Below, one piece after another: positions 42,073-51,055 of a stretch of 64,000 nt of DNA. Under the pieces are notes generated by a model. That model worked only from the letters and a program-made list of their open reading frames with translations. It was not told the origin of the DNA and ran no database searches. How positions within the stretch are numbered: the stretch's first letter is position 1; each line of letters starts with the position of its first letter. The DNA lies in the NCBI GenBank assembly GCA_913060675.1, contig CAJXUS010000019.1, positions 1 through 64,000 of the forward strand. The letters are read 5' to 3'. A program made the position numbers and the translations under genes. The DNA comes from an uncultured Rhodospirillales bacterium. GTDB lineage: Bacteria; Pseudomonadota; Alphaproteobacteria; Kiloniellales; Kiloniellaceae.

Positions 42073-42939
42073 ATGACAAGAACTCCTTTCGAAGCATCGC
42101 AGACTTCAACAGAAAATATCTCCGATCACACTTTGGTAAGAAGCTCTTCAAGTTTAATGCGCATATATGCCGTTTTACTCCGGCATCTCTACCTCATGAA
42201 AGCATCTTGGCCACGAATCCTAGAAATGATGTACTGGCCTTCTATACAAATGGTTCTTTGGGGGTTTATCACCCAATTCCTCATGACCAACAGTAGTTAT
42301 ATCGCACAAGCTACCGGGGTTTTGATTTCAGCTGTTCTACTCTGGGATATTCTTTTTCGTGGCCAATTAGGTTTTAGCCTGTCTTTCCTCGAAGAACTCT
42401 GGTCGCGCAATTTAGGTAATTTGGCAGTTAGCCCTCTGCGACCTGTGGAATTCCTGATCAGTCTTATGATGATGAGTTTGATAAGAACGATAATCGGAAT
42501 TGTTCCTGCGACCTTTCTTGCCATTCTCTTTTACAAGGTTTCAATTTACGACCTTGGATTACCGCTGGTCCTTTTCTTTTCGAACCTCCTGATTATGGGC
42601 TGGTCTATCGGCCTATTGGTTTGTGCGTTGATATTACGCGTTGGCCTTGGTGCTGAATCAATGGCTTGGCTAACTATATTCCTGATCGCCCCTATTTCTG
42701 CGATCTACTATCCTGTGGAAATCCTCCCCGACTGGCTACAAACATTAGCTTGGTGCCTGCCCACTGCCCCCGTGTTTGAAGGCATGAGAGCCATTCTTTT
42801 TGGAGAGGGATTCCAACTTAATCTCTACTTACATTCACTCGGATTGAACCTGCTCTATTTTGCGATAGGCATGTGCATCTTTCTCTGGTCGTATCATGTG
42901 GCGAGAAAGCGCGGGCTTCTCTTGCAAATCGGCGAATAG
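42073..42939 (+). CDS. ABC-2-type exporter permease
   Basis: 288 residues, about six membrane helices, NodJ/ABC2_membrane type (LRIYAVLLRHLYLMKASWPRILEMMYWPSIQMVLWGFI, ELWSRNLGNLAVSPLRPVEFL, and the final IAPISAIYYPVEILPDWLQTLAWCLPTAPVFEGMRAI, family hallmark). GGGAG serves either the ATG at 42073 or a TTG at 42067 overlapping the ATPase stop; I prefer the ATG. It is the membrane half of the exporter. Convergent with cobT across 36 bases. Confidence 0.9.
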   Translation: MTRTPFEASQTSTENISDHTLVRSSSSLMRIYAVLLRHLYLMKASWPRILEMMYWPSIQMVLWGFITQFLMTNSSYIAQATGVLISAVLLWDILFRGQLGFSLSFLEELWSRNLGNLAVSPLRPVEFLISLMMMSLIRTIIGIVPATFLAILFYKVSIYDLGLPLVLFFSNLLIMGWSIGLLVCALILRVGLGAESMAWLTIFLIAPISAIYYPVEILPDWLQTLAWCLPTAPVFEGMRAILFGEGFQLNLYLHSLGLNLLYFAIGMCIFLWSYHVARKRGLLLQIGE

Positions 42940-42975
42940 AGCAGGTTACCTTTATACTACTTCAGAGTTTGTGGA

Positions 42976-44010
42976 TTATTCAGCAGGACCACTGACACCG
43001 GCCTCAGCAAAAGTCGCCATCCCGTTGTGACACGCACAAGCGGCTTTCAAGATCTGGATCGCCAATACGGCGCCTGACCCTTCACCCAAACGCATATTGA
43101 AGTTCATCAGCGGTTCTTTGCCGATATTTTCCATCAAAGCGACGTGACCAGGCTCTACAGATTGATGGCCGACAACACAGTGATCAAGCAGGCGGTCATC
43201 AATGGCATAAAGAACGGCAGCCGCAGCAGTACAAGTAAAACCATCCAGGATCACAGGTGTTCTAGCCAAACGCGCAGCGATAACAGCACCGAGGATCGCG
43301 GCAAGTTCAAGACCTCCGACACAGCGTAAAATCTGAAGCGGATCATTTTCAAAGGTAGGTTTATGCAGAGTAATAGCCTGATTAATAAGCTCAGCCTTAA
43401 GCGTCAGGGTTGCATCGCCAACACCAGTACCACGCCCAACCCAGTCAGCCGCATCTCCTCCGTATAGGGCCGTACAGATCGCCGCGGCAGACGTCGTATT
43501 ACCAATGCCCATCTCGCCAAGAGCAAGGACTTCTATGCCTTCTTCAACAGCCATCATTCCATAGGCAACCGCCCGAACAAAGTCTTCTTCAGACATTGCC
43601 GGCTCTTCGCTAAAATCTGCAGTCGGCTCATCAAGAGAAAGCTCATAAACCCGAAGATCAGAATCAGCCAAACTGCAAAGCTGGTTTACCGCCGCACCAC
43701 CATGGATGAAGTTTGCTACCATTTGCTTGGTGACTTCCGGTGGATAAGCAGAGACACCTTTTGCCGCAATCCCGTGGTTGCCTGCAAACACAGCTGTAAA
43801 AGAGCGCTCAACTTCGGGTTTCGCTTTACCCTGCCAAGATGCCAACCAAACAGCCAGATCTTCCAAACGGCCTAGTGCACCAAGTGGTTTAGTCAACTGG
43901 CTTTGACGATCTTCAGCTGCTCTTGCAGCCTCCCGATCTGGCCCCGGTAGCTCCTTTAACAGAACACGGATTTCATCAAGTGTTGAAATAGAAGCAACGT
44001 CGGCCATCAT
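42976..44010 (-). CDS. cobT: Nicotinate-nucleotide:dimethylbenzimidazole phosphoribosyltransferase CobT
   Basis: 344 residues. Makes alpha-ribazole phosphate for the lower ligand of cobalamin. QLTKPLGALGRLEDLAVWLA, FAGNHGIAAKGVSAYPPEVTKQMVANF, ALGEMGIGNTTSAAAI, GRGTGVGD and the C-terminal MRLGEGSGAVLA with the catalytic glutamate are all present. GGGAG precedes the double ATG. Divergent from cobS, and no B12-box riboswitch is seen in the 194-base gap. Confidence 0.96.
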   Translation of the reverse strand: MMADVASISTLDEIRVLLKELPGPDREAARAAEDRQSQLTKPLGALGRLEDLAVWLASWQGKAKPEVERSFTAVFAGNHGIAAKGVSAYPPEVTKQMVANFIHGGAAVNQLCSLADSDLRVYELSLDEPTADFSEEPAMSEEDFVRAVAYGMMAVEEGIEVLALGEMGIGNTTSAAAICTALYGGDAADWVGRGTGVGDATLTLKAELINQAITLHKPTFENDPLQILRCVGGLELAAILGAVIAARLARTPVILDGFTCTAAAAVLYAIDDRLLDHCVVGHQSVEPGHVALMENIGKEPLMNFNMRLGEGSGAVLAIQILKAACACHNGMATFAEAGVSGPAE

Positions 44011-44204
44011 TTTTCTCCCTTACCCCTGAATTGACACAGGAGGTCATTACCTTTTGATCATCAAAGCTCTTTACAGAGCCGTCATTCAACGGCAATGGTT
44101 GCTTTGAATTTTGAATTCTCAGAGCAAAGCCATAACATAGCAAAAACACTTTGTCTTTACTCCAGAACCACACTAATTGTCGCATTTGCCCTTGAAAGAC
44201 GTTC

Positions 44205-45059
44205 ATGACTACTTCGACCTCTGAAAAGCCTTCTCTCTTTAGCCAGATTGAACAAGATATCAGGATTTCATTTGCTTTTTTGACGCGTCTGCCTGTGCCC
44301 TATCCAACTGACAATGATGGCAACGCAACAAATCGAAGCCTTGCTGAAGCAGCATGGGCTTTTCCTTTTGTTGGTCTGATCGTTGGGGCCGCGGGCTCCC
44401 TGATTTTGGTTCTTGCAGATTACCTACACTTACCTGTTTATGTCAGTGCCTTGCTCGCCATTACAACGACCATTTTGATTACAGGTGCCTTACACGAAGA
44501 TGGCTTGGCAGATGTTGCCGATGGTTTTGGTGGCAGTCACGACAGAGATCGTAAACTCGAAATCATGAAGGACAGTACCGTAGGGAGCTATGGCGCTCTC
44601 GCCCTTTGCATTTCCGTTGTTCTTCGAACCGCTTTAATTGGGAGCCTGTTTGATTGGGGCTCCCAGGGTCAAATGATCGGGGATCAATCCGAAAGTTGGC
44701 CCGTTTATCTCAATGGCACGATCGCGGTGATAATCGCCGCTCACATTATTGGACGTGGCTATGCGCCCCTTATCATGAGCCACCTTCCTCTCGCCCGCAC
44801 AGAGGGATTGGCTGTGGTGGCAAGAAAGCCCAAGTTACGCAGTAGTTATGGCGGCTTTCTGATCACCTTAATATTCGTTTTCAGCCTTCTTCCTGTCCTA
44901 ACAGCAGTTCTCGTTCTTGCATCATCCCTTCTCGTTATCGTCCTTCTTTCATGGTTGAGCATGAAGCAGATTGGGGGATATACCGGAGATGTACTGGGAA
45001 CAGGGGTTCAGCTTTGCGAAATTACTGTTTACCTTGCGGCCTTAAGCTACATCACCTAG
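44205..45059 (+). CDS. cobS: Adenosylcobinamide-GDP ribazoletransferase CobS
   Basis: 284 residues, six to seven membrane helices. Joins adenosylcobinamide-GDP and alpha-ribazole (phosphate) in the last step of cobalamin assembly. FLTRLPVP, WAFPFVGLIVGA, TGALHEDGLADVADGFGGSHDRDRKLEIMKDSTVGSYG and GYTGDVLGTGVQLCEITVYLA are the CobS signatures. The phosphatase gene follows ten bases later. Confidence 0.96.
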   Translation: MTTSTSEKPSLFSQIEQDIRISFAFLTRLPVPYPTDNDGNATNRSLAEAAWAFPFVGLIVGAAGSLILVLADYLHLPVYVSALLAITTTILITGALHEDGLADVADGFGGSHDRDRKLEIMKDSTVGSYGALALCISVVLRTALIGSLFDWGSQGQMIGDQSESWPVYLNGTIAVIIAAHIIGRGYAPLIMSHLPLARTEGLAVVARKPKLRSSYGGFLITLIFVFSLLPVLTAVLVLASSLLVIVLLSWLSMKQIGGYTGDVLGTGVQLCEITVYLAALSYIT

Positions 45060-45069
45060 GAGAGACTTT

Positions 45070-45735
45070 ATGACACAAACCAGATGGTGGTGGATCAGAC
45101 ATGCCCCCGTTACCGAAAACAACGGCACGATTTATGGCAATCAGGATCTAAACTGTGATTGTAGTAATCACGCTGCTTTCAAGTCGCTCGCATCTGTAAT
45201 CCCCCAAGATGCCGTCTGGGTGACAAGCAACCTGAAGCGAACAAAGCAGACCGCCAAAGCCGTTCAAAATCAGATGACAACATCCGACTTTCCCTCCTTT
45301 ATCGAAGTGCCAGAACTTCAAGAGCAATCCTTTGGCAACTGGCAGGGAATGACCCACAAAGAGTTGGGTGAAATACGCGGCGATGCCTGGCACCGTTTCT
45401 GGCTTGCCCCTGCAGCCGAAGCCCCTCCCGGAGGTGAGAGCTTCGAAGCCTTGATGGACAGAACTTCAAAAGCAATTGATGTGCTCAACCATACTCATAA
45501 GGGTCGAGATATTATCGCTGTGACCCATGGCGGTACAATCCGGGCCGCAGTAGCCAAGGCACTGAACCTCACATCTGAAAAAGCATTGGGACTAACTGTC
45601 GGAAACTTGTCGCTAACAAAGCTTGACCATTACGGCGCCGAAGACGATCCCATCCACGCGCATTCTTCTTGGGGTGTCGAGTGCCTCAACGCTGAACCAC
45701 TCAAATATCACCCAACTAAAAAGGCCCCTAAATAG
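45070..45735 (+). CDS. cobC: Histidine phosphatase, probably alpha-ribazole phosphatase CobC
   Basis: 221 residues, phosphoglycerate mutase/acid phosphatase superfamily. IRHAPVT holds the catalytic RH, SNLKRTKQTA the second arginine, ELQEQSFGNWQGMTHKEL the general-acid glutamate, and THGGTIR the second histidine. Its position directly after cobS points to alpha-ribazole-5'-phosphate dephosphorylation rather than glycolysis. GGAGAG ribosome site. Confidence 0.85.
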   Translation: MTQTRWWWIRHAPVTENNGTIYGNQDLNCDCSNHAAFKSLASVIPQDAVWVTSNLKRTKQTAKAVQNQMTTSDFPSFIEVPELQEQSFGNWQGMTHKELGEIRGDAWHRFWLAPAAEAPPGGESFEALMDRTSKAIDVLNHTHKGRDIIAVTHGGTIRAAVAKALNLTSEKALGLTVGNLSLTKLDHYGAEDDPIHAHSSWGVECLNAEPLKYHPTKKAPK

Positions 45736-45746
45736 GAGCCTTTTCA
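45718..45746. terminator. Intrinsic terminator between cobC and pit
   Basis: AAAAGGCCCCTA and TAGGAGCCTTTT pair around AA with one mismatch, T-run on the right and A-run on the left. It overlaps the cobC stop codon and would terminate transcripts from both convergent genes. Confidence 0.8.
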
Positions 45747-45786
45747 ATGAATCATAAACGCGTTATCAGCGCATTCTCATTGCTTG

Positions 45787-47328
45787 TTACATGACCTGCG
45801 TAATCACATAAAAGATTGAAGCCGATAGCAACGCTGCAGCGGGAACGGTAATTACCCACGCCGCGATGATCGTCGTGAAATGAGAACGGCGTACCAACTT
45901 CCGACGTCCGACCTCTTCGCGGTTCGAAGCGGATCCTTGATGTTTATTTTCCGGATGGCTTTGATGTTGTTTTATGTATTGGCGACGACGTTTGCTGTTT
46001 TTAGTATAATATTCCCGGAAGAAACCAACCCCAAAAACGGCACCAACCGCAATATGTGTCGAGCTCACAGGAAGACCAAGAGCTGACGCCATAATCACTG
46101 TGATCGCAGCAGAAAGAGCCACACAATAAGCGCGCATTGGGTTCATCTTGGTAATTTGCTCTCCAACCATCCGGATCAACTTTGGACCATAAAGGAACAA
46201 GCCAAGGCTGATGCCACCAGCACCAATAACCATCACCCAAATCGGGATAGTCACTTTGGAAGCGATATCACCGGATTGAGCGGCGTGCATCACAGCAGCA
46301 AGCGGACCAACGGCATTGGCGACGTCGTTAGCACCATGAGCAAAAGACAACAGCGCGGCAGAGAAAATAAGTGGTAACTGGAACAATTTACGAAGCGACT
46401 GATTACGATTTTCCAGACCTTCCGATTGCTTGCGAATAACTGGCTTTAAAATAGCATACGATGCAACGAACACGGCTGCGCCGATCATTGAAACTGTCGT
46501 AAAGTCAGGTTTCCAAATTTTCTTGAAACCCTTCATCATAAGATAGCAAGAAAAAGCAGTAGCCATGATCGCTAACAACATTGGCACCCAGCGTCGAGCG
46601 GCTGCGATTTTATCATCGCGATAGATAATGTTGCTTTTAATAAAGGCGAGGAAAATAGCCGCAATAATACCACCAAGTACCGGGGAAATGACCCAACTGG
46701 CCGCAATCTTACTCATGGTGAACCAATTAACGGCACTAAAGCCGACCGCAGCAATACCAGAACCCATCACCCCGCCGACAACAGCGTGCGTGGTAGAAAC
46801 CGGAGCCCCGATATAAGTTGCCAGGTTGACCCATAGTGCAGACGAAAGCAGCGCTGCCATCATAAGCCAAATAAAGGTCTGACTGTCGGGAACCAATGAC
46901 GGATCGATAATTCCTTTTGAAATGGTGGAGACCACATCGCCACCAGCGAGCAGAGCCCCCGCACTTTCAAAAATCGCAGCAATGAACAATGCCCCGGTCA
47001 TAGTCAGGGCGCGAGAACCAACAGCAGGCCCCACGTTATTGGCAACATCGTTCGCACCAATATTAAGTGCCATGTAGCCGCCGAGTGTGGCAGCGACGAC
47101 GATATAAACCGCGTTTGGCTGTGCGCCAATCAGGATCGATGCAAACCCACCTGCCACTGCGAGAAATAGGATCGCAAGGCCAGGGGCGAACAACTGTTGG
47201 GAAATAGACCGTGTGGCCTCTTCCAACGTTACGATCTTACTTAAATCTTTATCTAACGATGGTTTCGCTAACTTTGTTCCTACCGAAGAAGGCTTGTTAG
47301 TATTTCCTGATTGGTCAGACGTCGTCAT
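45787..47328 (-). CDS. pit: Inorganic phosphate transporter, PiT family
   Basis: 513 residues, about ten to eleven membrane helices. The duplicated PiT signature is present as MALNIGANDVANNVGPAVGSRALT and LSFAHGANDVANAVGPLAAV, each with the GANDVAN core. The central cytoplasmic loop carries basic residues (about 410-450). Low-affinity phosphate/metal symport. A PHO-box-like triple repeat lies about 95-125 bases upstream of the start, which suggests PhoB control. Confidence 0.94.
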   Translation of the reverse strand: MTTSDQSGNTNKPSSVGTKLAKPSLDKDLSKIVTLEEATRSISQQLFAPGLAILFLAVAGGFASILIGAQPNAVYIVVAATLGGYMALNIGANDVANNVGPAVGSRALTMTGALFIAAIFESAGALLAGGDVVSTISKGIIDPSLVPDSQTFIWLMMAALLSSALWVNLATYIGAPVSTTHAVVGGVMGSGIAAVGFSAVNWFTMSKIAASWVISPVLGGIIAAIFLAFIKSNIIYRDDKIAAARRWVPMLLAIMATAFSCYLMMKGFKKIWKPDFTTVSMIGAAVFVASYAILKPVIRKQSEGLENRNQSLRKLFQLPLIFSAALLSFAHGANDVANAVGPLAAVMHAAQSGDIASKVTIPIWVMVIGAGGISLGLFLYGPKLIRMVGEQITKMNPMRAYCVALSAAITVIMASALGLPVSSTHIAVGAVFGVGFFREYYTKNSKRRRQYIKQHQSHPENKHQGSASNREEVGRRKLVRRSHFTTIIAAWVITVPAAALLSASIFYVITQVM

Positions 47329-47423
47329 TTTTCAAACCTTCACACACCGGGATTCATAAACCGGGATCGGAGTAATTTTGATTTGTGATAGTTTCGTTGC
47401 AGTAAAATGACAAATTATCGTTT

Positions 47424-47452
47424 CATGACTCTAATGTTACAGCTATGTGACA
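47424..47452 (-). promoter_or_regulatory. Candidate PHO box of pit
   Basis: On the minus strand TGTCACA (47446-47452), TGTAACA (47435-47441) and AGTCATG (47424-47430) occur at exact 11-base intervals. PhoB binds direct repeats of about TGTCAT/C with 11-base spacing. About 96 bases before the pit ATG. The repeats and spacing are visible; PhoB binding is inferred. Confidence 0.55.
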
Positions 47453-47579
47453 TCGATAACCCGAAATTAAGCCAAACATATAAATTCACCATACATGAGA
47501 ACATAATTTGCACATTATTAAGTATAATAATTGTTGCCGATAACCTGAATACAATCCCTCAACAATTGATGCTCTGCAT

Positions 47580-48470
47580 ATGATAACACGTCGCGGCTTT
47601 TTGAGATGGCTATTGGGAGGCGGCAGCTTGATTGCTGGCACCATGTCCTATGCTTTTGCCCTGGAACCGGGTTTTCGTATGACGACATGCCAGCATAAAA
47701 TCAAACCAGCATCATGGCCTTCTAACAGCTCCTTACGTATAGCAGCACTGGCTGATCCACATATCGGTGAGCCCTATATGTCATTGGAAAGGTTGGAGCG
47801 TATTGTACAGAAAACAAATGCCCTAGCCCCGGATCTTATCGTTCTTCTTGGAGATTATGTTGCAGGGCACCGTTTTATATCAAAACCGGTATCGGTTCGA
47901 GATGCTGCAAAAGTATTTGCCCAACTGAAGTCTCCGCTTGGTACCTATGCCATATTGGGAAACCATGACTGGTGGGATGACCCACAGGCGCAAAGACTGC
48001 GTCACGGTCCCGTCCAAGCTCAAATAGATCTTGAAGCCGAAGGTATTCCTGTACTTGAAAATGACGCCCTAAAATTACATCACAAAGGCAATGCCTTCTG
48101 GCTGCTCGGGCTCGGGGATCAATATGCTTTTCCTGATAGATACCGGGGATATACGGGCCTGGATAACCTTCCCGGCTTGATGAACCGCATTACCGATGAT
48201 GATCCCGCAATACTACTGGCACACGAGCCAGATATATTTCCAGAGGTCAGCTCTCGCATTGCTCTGACAATGAGCGGCCATACACACGGAGGGCAAATCC
48301 GCATGTTTGGCTACTCCCCAATCGTTCCCTCAAAGTACGGAAATCGCTATGCACATGGGCATATTATCGAAAATGATTGCAATCTCGTTGTTTCCGGTGG
48401 ACTCGGTTGTTCCATCCTACCTGTCCGATTAGGCATGCCCCCGGAAATAACAATTGTCGACCTCGGCTGA
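47580..48470 (+). CDS. Tat-exported metallophosphoesterase (YkuE/YaeI-like)
   Basis: 296 residues. The N-terminus TRRGFLRWLLGG is a twin-arginine signal followed by a hydrophobic segment. The calcineurin-like core has AALADPHIGEP (DxH), LLGDYV (GD), ILGNHDWW (GNHD), and TMSGHTHGGQIR (GHTHGGQ), the complete two-metal site. Similar proteins act on UDP-diacylglucosamine or phosphodiesters at the membrane. No ribosome site stronger than a weak GATGCT was seen. The only strong neighbour is the divergent pit gene. Confidence 0.88.
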   Translation: MITRRGFLRWLLGGGSLIAGTMSYAFALEPGFRMTTCQHKIKPASWPSNSSLRIAALADPHIGEPYMSLERLERIVQKTNALAPDLIVLLGDYVAGHRFISKPVSVRDAAKVFAQLKSPLGTYAILGNHDWWDDPQAQRLRHGPVQAQIDLEAEGIPVLENDALKLHHKGNAFWLLGLGDQYAFPDRYRGYTGLDNLPGLMNRITDDDPAILLAHEPDIFPEVSSRIALTMSGHTHGGQIRMFGYSPIVPSKYGNRYAHGHIIENDCNLVVSGGLGCSILPVRLGMPPEITIVDLG

Positions 48471-48635
48471 AACAACCTTTGAGAGTGTTTTTTGGAAATT
48501 TACTTACACTAGAAGAGGCTAAATTAAAGTTCATGTCACAAATTGTCTCTGCCTATTCCGGTATTTTCCTGCAATACTACTTACAGAATTAACCATACTG
48601 TTCTGATACAACAGCTACCGAACCAGGAGAACGAA

Positions 48636-49337
48636 ATGATCAAGGGACTCTCACAGGCTTTTCCTCTAGCCAACATTATGAGATTCGCGTTCATCATCAG
48701 CCTATTCAGCCCGCTTATCCTTCTAACACCCGCTCAGGCAGCAAGTGATGCCGAAGAACTCGTTGGAGAATCGCGATACACTTTAGAAAAGATGCTGGGC
48801 AATCCAGATTATTCGAAACTCAAAGAGTTTACAGAACGAGCCAAAGGCGTGTTGATTATTCCTCAATTGGTCAAAGGGGGCTTTATCGTAGGCGGTGAAG
48901 GTGGATCAGGCGTGTTACTGGTAAAAGGCGCTGATGGTACTTGGAGTAACCCCACATTTTATACTCTCGCAGCGGGGAGCATCGGGCTACAAATTGGCGG
49001 AGAAGTATCCGAAGTTGTCTTTACTCTCATGAACCAAGGTGCCGTGGATGCTATCCTCGACAGCGAAATAAAGTTTGGGGCTGATCTTTCTATCGCGATA
49101 GGTCCGTTTGGTGCTGGCGTAGAAGCCTCTACCACGATTAATCTTGATGCAGACGTTTATGCCTTTTCCAGCTCGGTTGGTTTGTTTGGGGGTGGCGCTT
49201 TAGAAGGTGCAAAACTCTTCACCCGCGAGAGTTACAACACTAGTTATTATGGTGCAGGTGCCACGCCTCGCGCGATTACCATTGAACGGGTTTATTCAAA
49301 TCCACATTCTGATAAACTTAGAGCAGCCCTACCTTAA
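48636..49337 (+). CDS. SYLF-domain (Ysc84-like) exported protein
   Basis: 233 residues from the ATG at 48636, which follows AGGAG (from 48625). Signal peptide about 1-38 (FAFIISLFSPLILLTPAQAAS). SYLF domain: FTERAKGVLIIPQLVKGGFIVGGEGGSGVLLVK, FYTLAAGSIGLQIGGEVSEVVFTLMN and GADLSIAIGPFGAGVEASTTINLDADVYAFSSSVGLFGGGALEGA. SYLF domains bind lipids in eukaryotes; the bacterial role is unknown. Followed by a strong terminator. Confidence 0.85.
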   Translation: MIKGLSQAFPLANIMRFAFIISLFSPLILLTPAQAASDAEELVGESRYTLEKMLGNPDYSKLKEFTERAKGVLIIPQLVKGGFIVGGEGGSGVLLVKGADGTWSNPTFYTLAAGSIGLQIGGEVSEVVFTLMNQGAVDAILDSEIKFGADLSIAIGPFGAGVEASTTINLDADVYAFSSSVGLFGGGALEGAKLFTRESYNTSYYGAGATPRAITIERVYSNPHSDKLRAALP

Positions 49338-49364
49338 CTTCAAAACGTTGAATATACTCCACTA

Positions 49365-49396
49365 AACCAGCCAAGTATTTTGGCTGGTTTTTTATA
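49365..49396. terminator. Intrinsic terminator after the SYLF gene
   Basis: AACCAGCCAA (49365-49374) and TTGGCTGGTT (49380-49389), perfect ten-base stem with a five-base loop, then a T-run. It lies at the convergent junction, and the stop of the next minus-strand gene overlaps the T-run. Confidence 0.85.
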
Positions 49397-50333
49397 TCGC
49401 AAACCGCAACAAAACTGCCCCAGCAATCAAGCCAATGCCAATAATACCGGCAATGAGCACAATCAAATTTCCACGCTCCAATTCTCTGCGCCAGTTGGTT
49501 TCACTCGGAGCGTTGGGATCAAGCTTTAGAGCGCCCCCAAGTGCAGCGTCAGCCATGTATTTGCCACGCCAACATCTGCTTATCGCCTGCCAAAGAGACG
49601 TGCCAGGTACAAAGAGTGAAGCGCAAATAAAAGTAAGGGCTGCGATGGCATCCGGCAAAACAAGAAGGATCTGGTCAAACCCGATATAGACTTTGCTAAA
49701 ACCCTTTTCTTGAGGGGCTTGGAGCTGTCTTTGCCGGTAAAATTTAGCTCCTTGGTGAACGGCTTGCTGCACAAACAAACCTGGTAAACCCAACAACCCA
49801 TACCAGAGCGTGGGCGCGACAAAGCCCGCCACAAACCCTCTGGCCATTCCACCAACAGAAGCTGCAGCCATTTGGCTTTCATTTAATCGGTTGAGATCCG
49901 TTAAACGAAACAAGGTTGAAACCAAGGGGTAAAGTTCTCCTCTGGCTGTTACTAGGCTTTTCAAGGCCAGAGCCTTACGTACTCTCCTCAAGCGAACCTG
50001 ATGAGCACGATAGTCAATGCAAAAAGCGATAACGACGACTTCAATCAGCCAGAGAAATGGGGCGTTACGTGTGATAAATGAAACACCATACCCAACCGCA
50101 CCAAATATACCCACAAGAAGGATCACAGATATTGTACCGTTAAAGACACTGACTGCTGTCGATTTTGTAGAACGGTTTAAGGCACCATCAAATTTTCTGA
50201 TAAAAACAGCCATTAATAACCGGGGTCTTGGTAACCACCGTTCTACAGCAGCAGAACCTCCGTAAAGAGCTTCAACCCCAAGGGCAAACAACAAAAGAAA
50301 CAGCGGTTCAGCGGAACCATATACACCTGGCAA
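49392..50333 (-). CDS. CobD/CbiB-like membrane protein, degenerate
   Basis: 313 residues, about five to six membrane helices. Alignment in outline with cobinamide phosphate synthase CobD/CbiB: KALALKSLVTARGELYPLVS, then VAGFVAPTLWYGLLGLPGLFVQQAVHQGAKFYRQRQ, and FDQILLVLPDAIAALTF. The residues normally conserved in CbiB are replaced: the N-terminal GDP..HPV region reads GGS..RPR, the ENxSDGVVAP region reads GMARGFVAGFVAP, and the NTADSM region reads HQGAKF. It may not catalyse the CobD reaction. The start is a TTG at 50333 with AGG upstream; no ATG fits the N-terminus. The cob genes 4 kb away are not cotranscribed with it. Confidence 0.65.
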   Translation of the reverse strand: MPGVYGSAEPLFLLLFALGVEALYGGSAAVERWLPRPRLLMAVFIRKFDGALNRSTKSTAVSVFNGTISVILLVGIFGAVGYGVSFITRNAPFLWLIEVVVIAFCIDYRAHQVRLRRVRKALALKSLVTARGELYPLVSTLFRLTDLNRLNESQMAAASVGGMARGFVAGFVAPTLWYGLLGLPGLFVQQAVHQGAKFYRQRQLQAPQEKGFSKVYIGFDQILLVLPDAIAALTFICASLFVPGTSLWQAISRCWRGKYMADAALGGALKLDPNAPSETNWRRELERGNLIVLIAGIIGIGLIAGAVLLRFAI

Positions 50334-50435
50334 GTGGAAACCTATCTACCATCTAAATCAAATCCCAGTGCATCATTCACTTATTCTACACTTATGGGAA
50401 GACCTGAGATAAAAATAGCTTCAAGATACAGATCG

Positions 50436-50948
50436 TTACTCTTTCGAACGAAGAGTACGTAACACATGCCCTAGCTCTTGTGCGAGTTCATGTCTTTCTT
50501 CTGGAGCAAGGCAGGCGCCAATCGACACGGATTGACCATGTGATGACACAATAAGCGAATTGTCGATAAGAGATTTGTCGTCTTCAGAGCTTTCTTCCAA
50601 GGAAATCCTCAGCCAGTAAGGTTGAAACGTAGCCACCTGCTTTTGTCCCGAATGACTAACTTTCGTCACTCTCAACTCGTCAGCGGTTACTGATATAACC
50701 TCATAGCTACCGCCGCTTTGATAACTCAGACGAAAAGCGAAATAAACCAAAACCAAATCTAGTCCGAAAAACCCAAGTACGGGCCAAGCACCGATCATAC
50801 TGGCACCAACCCCGCATATAATCAGAACTGTTAAGATTGATATCATCAGCATTTTAAAGCCGAAGGGAGTGAGACTTCGGTTCGGTCTCAAATAAGCATT
50901 AAATAAAACCGAGGTATTATTTTTGAGAGGCTTATGCGTTGAAGACAT
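50436..50948 (-). CDS. DUF2244 membrane protein
   Basis: 170 residues with two membrane helices (about 32-70, LMISILTVLIICGVGASMI and PVLGFFGLDLVLVYFAF). The family motif is FNAYLRPNRSLTPFGFKMLM, followed by the C-terminal EVISVTADELRVTKVSHSG and GACLAPEERHELAQELGHVLRT. DUF2244 proteins are common in alphaproteobacteria and their role is unknown. GGAG precedes the ATG by eight bases. Confidence 0.85.
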   Translation of the reverse strand: MSSTHKPLKNNTSVLFNAYLRPNRSLTPFGFKMLMISILTVLIICGVGASMIGAWPVLGFFGLDLVLVYFAFRLSYQSGGSYEVISVTADELRVTKVSHSGQKQVATFQPYWLRISLEESSEDDKSLIDNSLIVSSHGQSVSIGACLAPEERHELAQELGHVLRTLRSKE

Positions 50949-51055
50949 CTCAAACTCCAGACCGTTTAAGAAAACGTCGTGCCTGAAATTTTACTATAAA
51001 ATCATAGTCTAGGTGTTAAAAATCACAAAAACTTACAACGACGCCCCTCTCCAAC

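Noticed and set aside
44011..44204. Possible cobalamin riboswitch between cobT and cobS
   Set aside because: No B12 box (GCCACTG-like) is found on either strand and the interval is too short for the full element.
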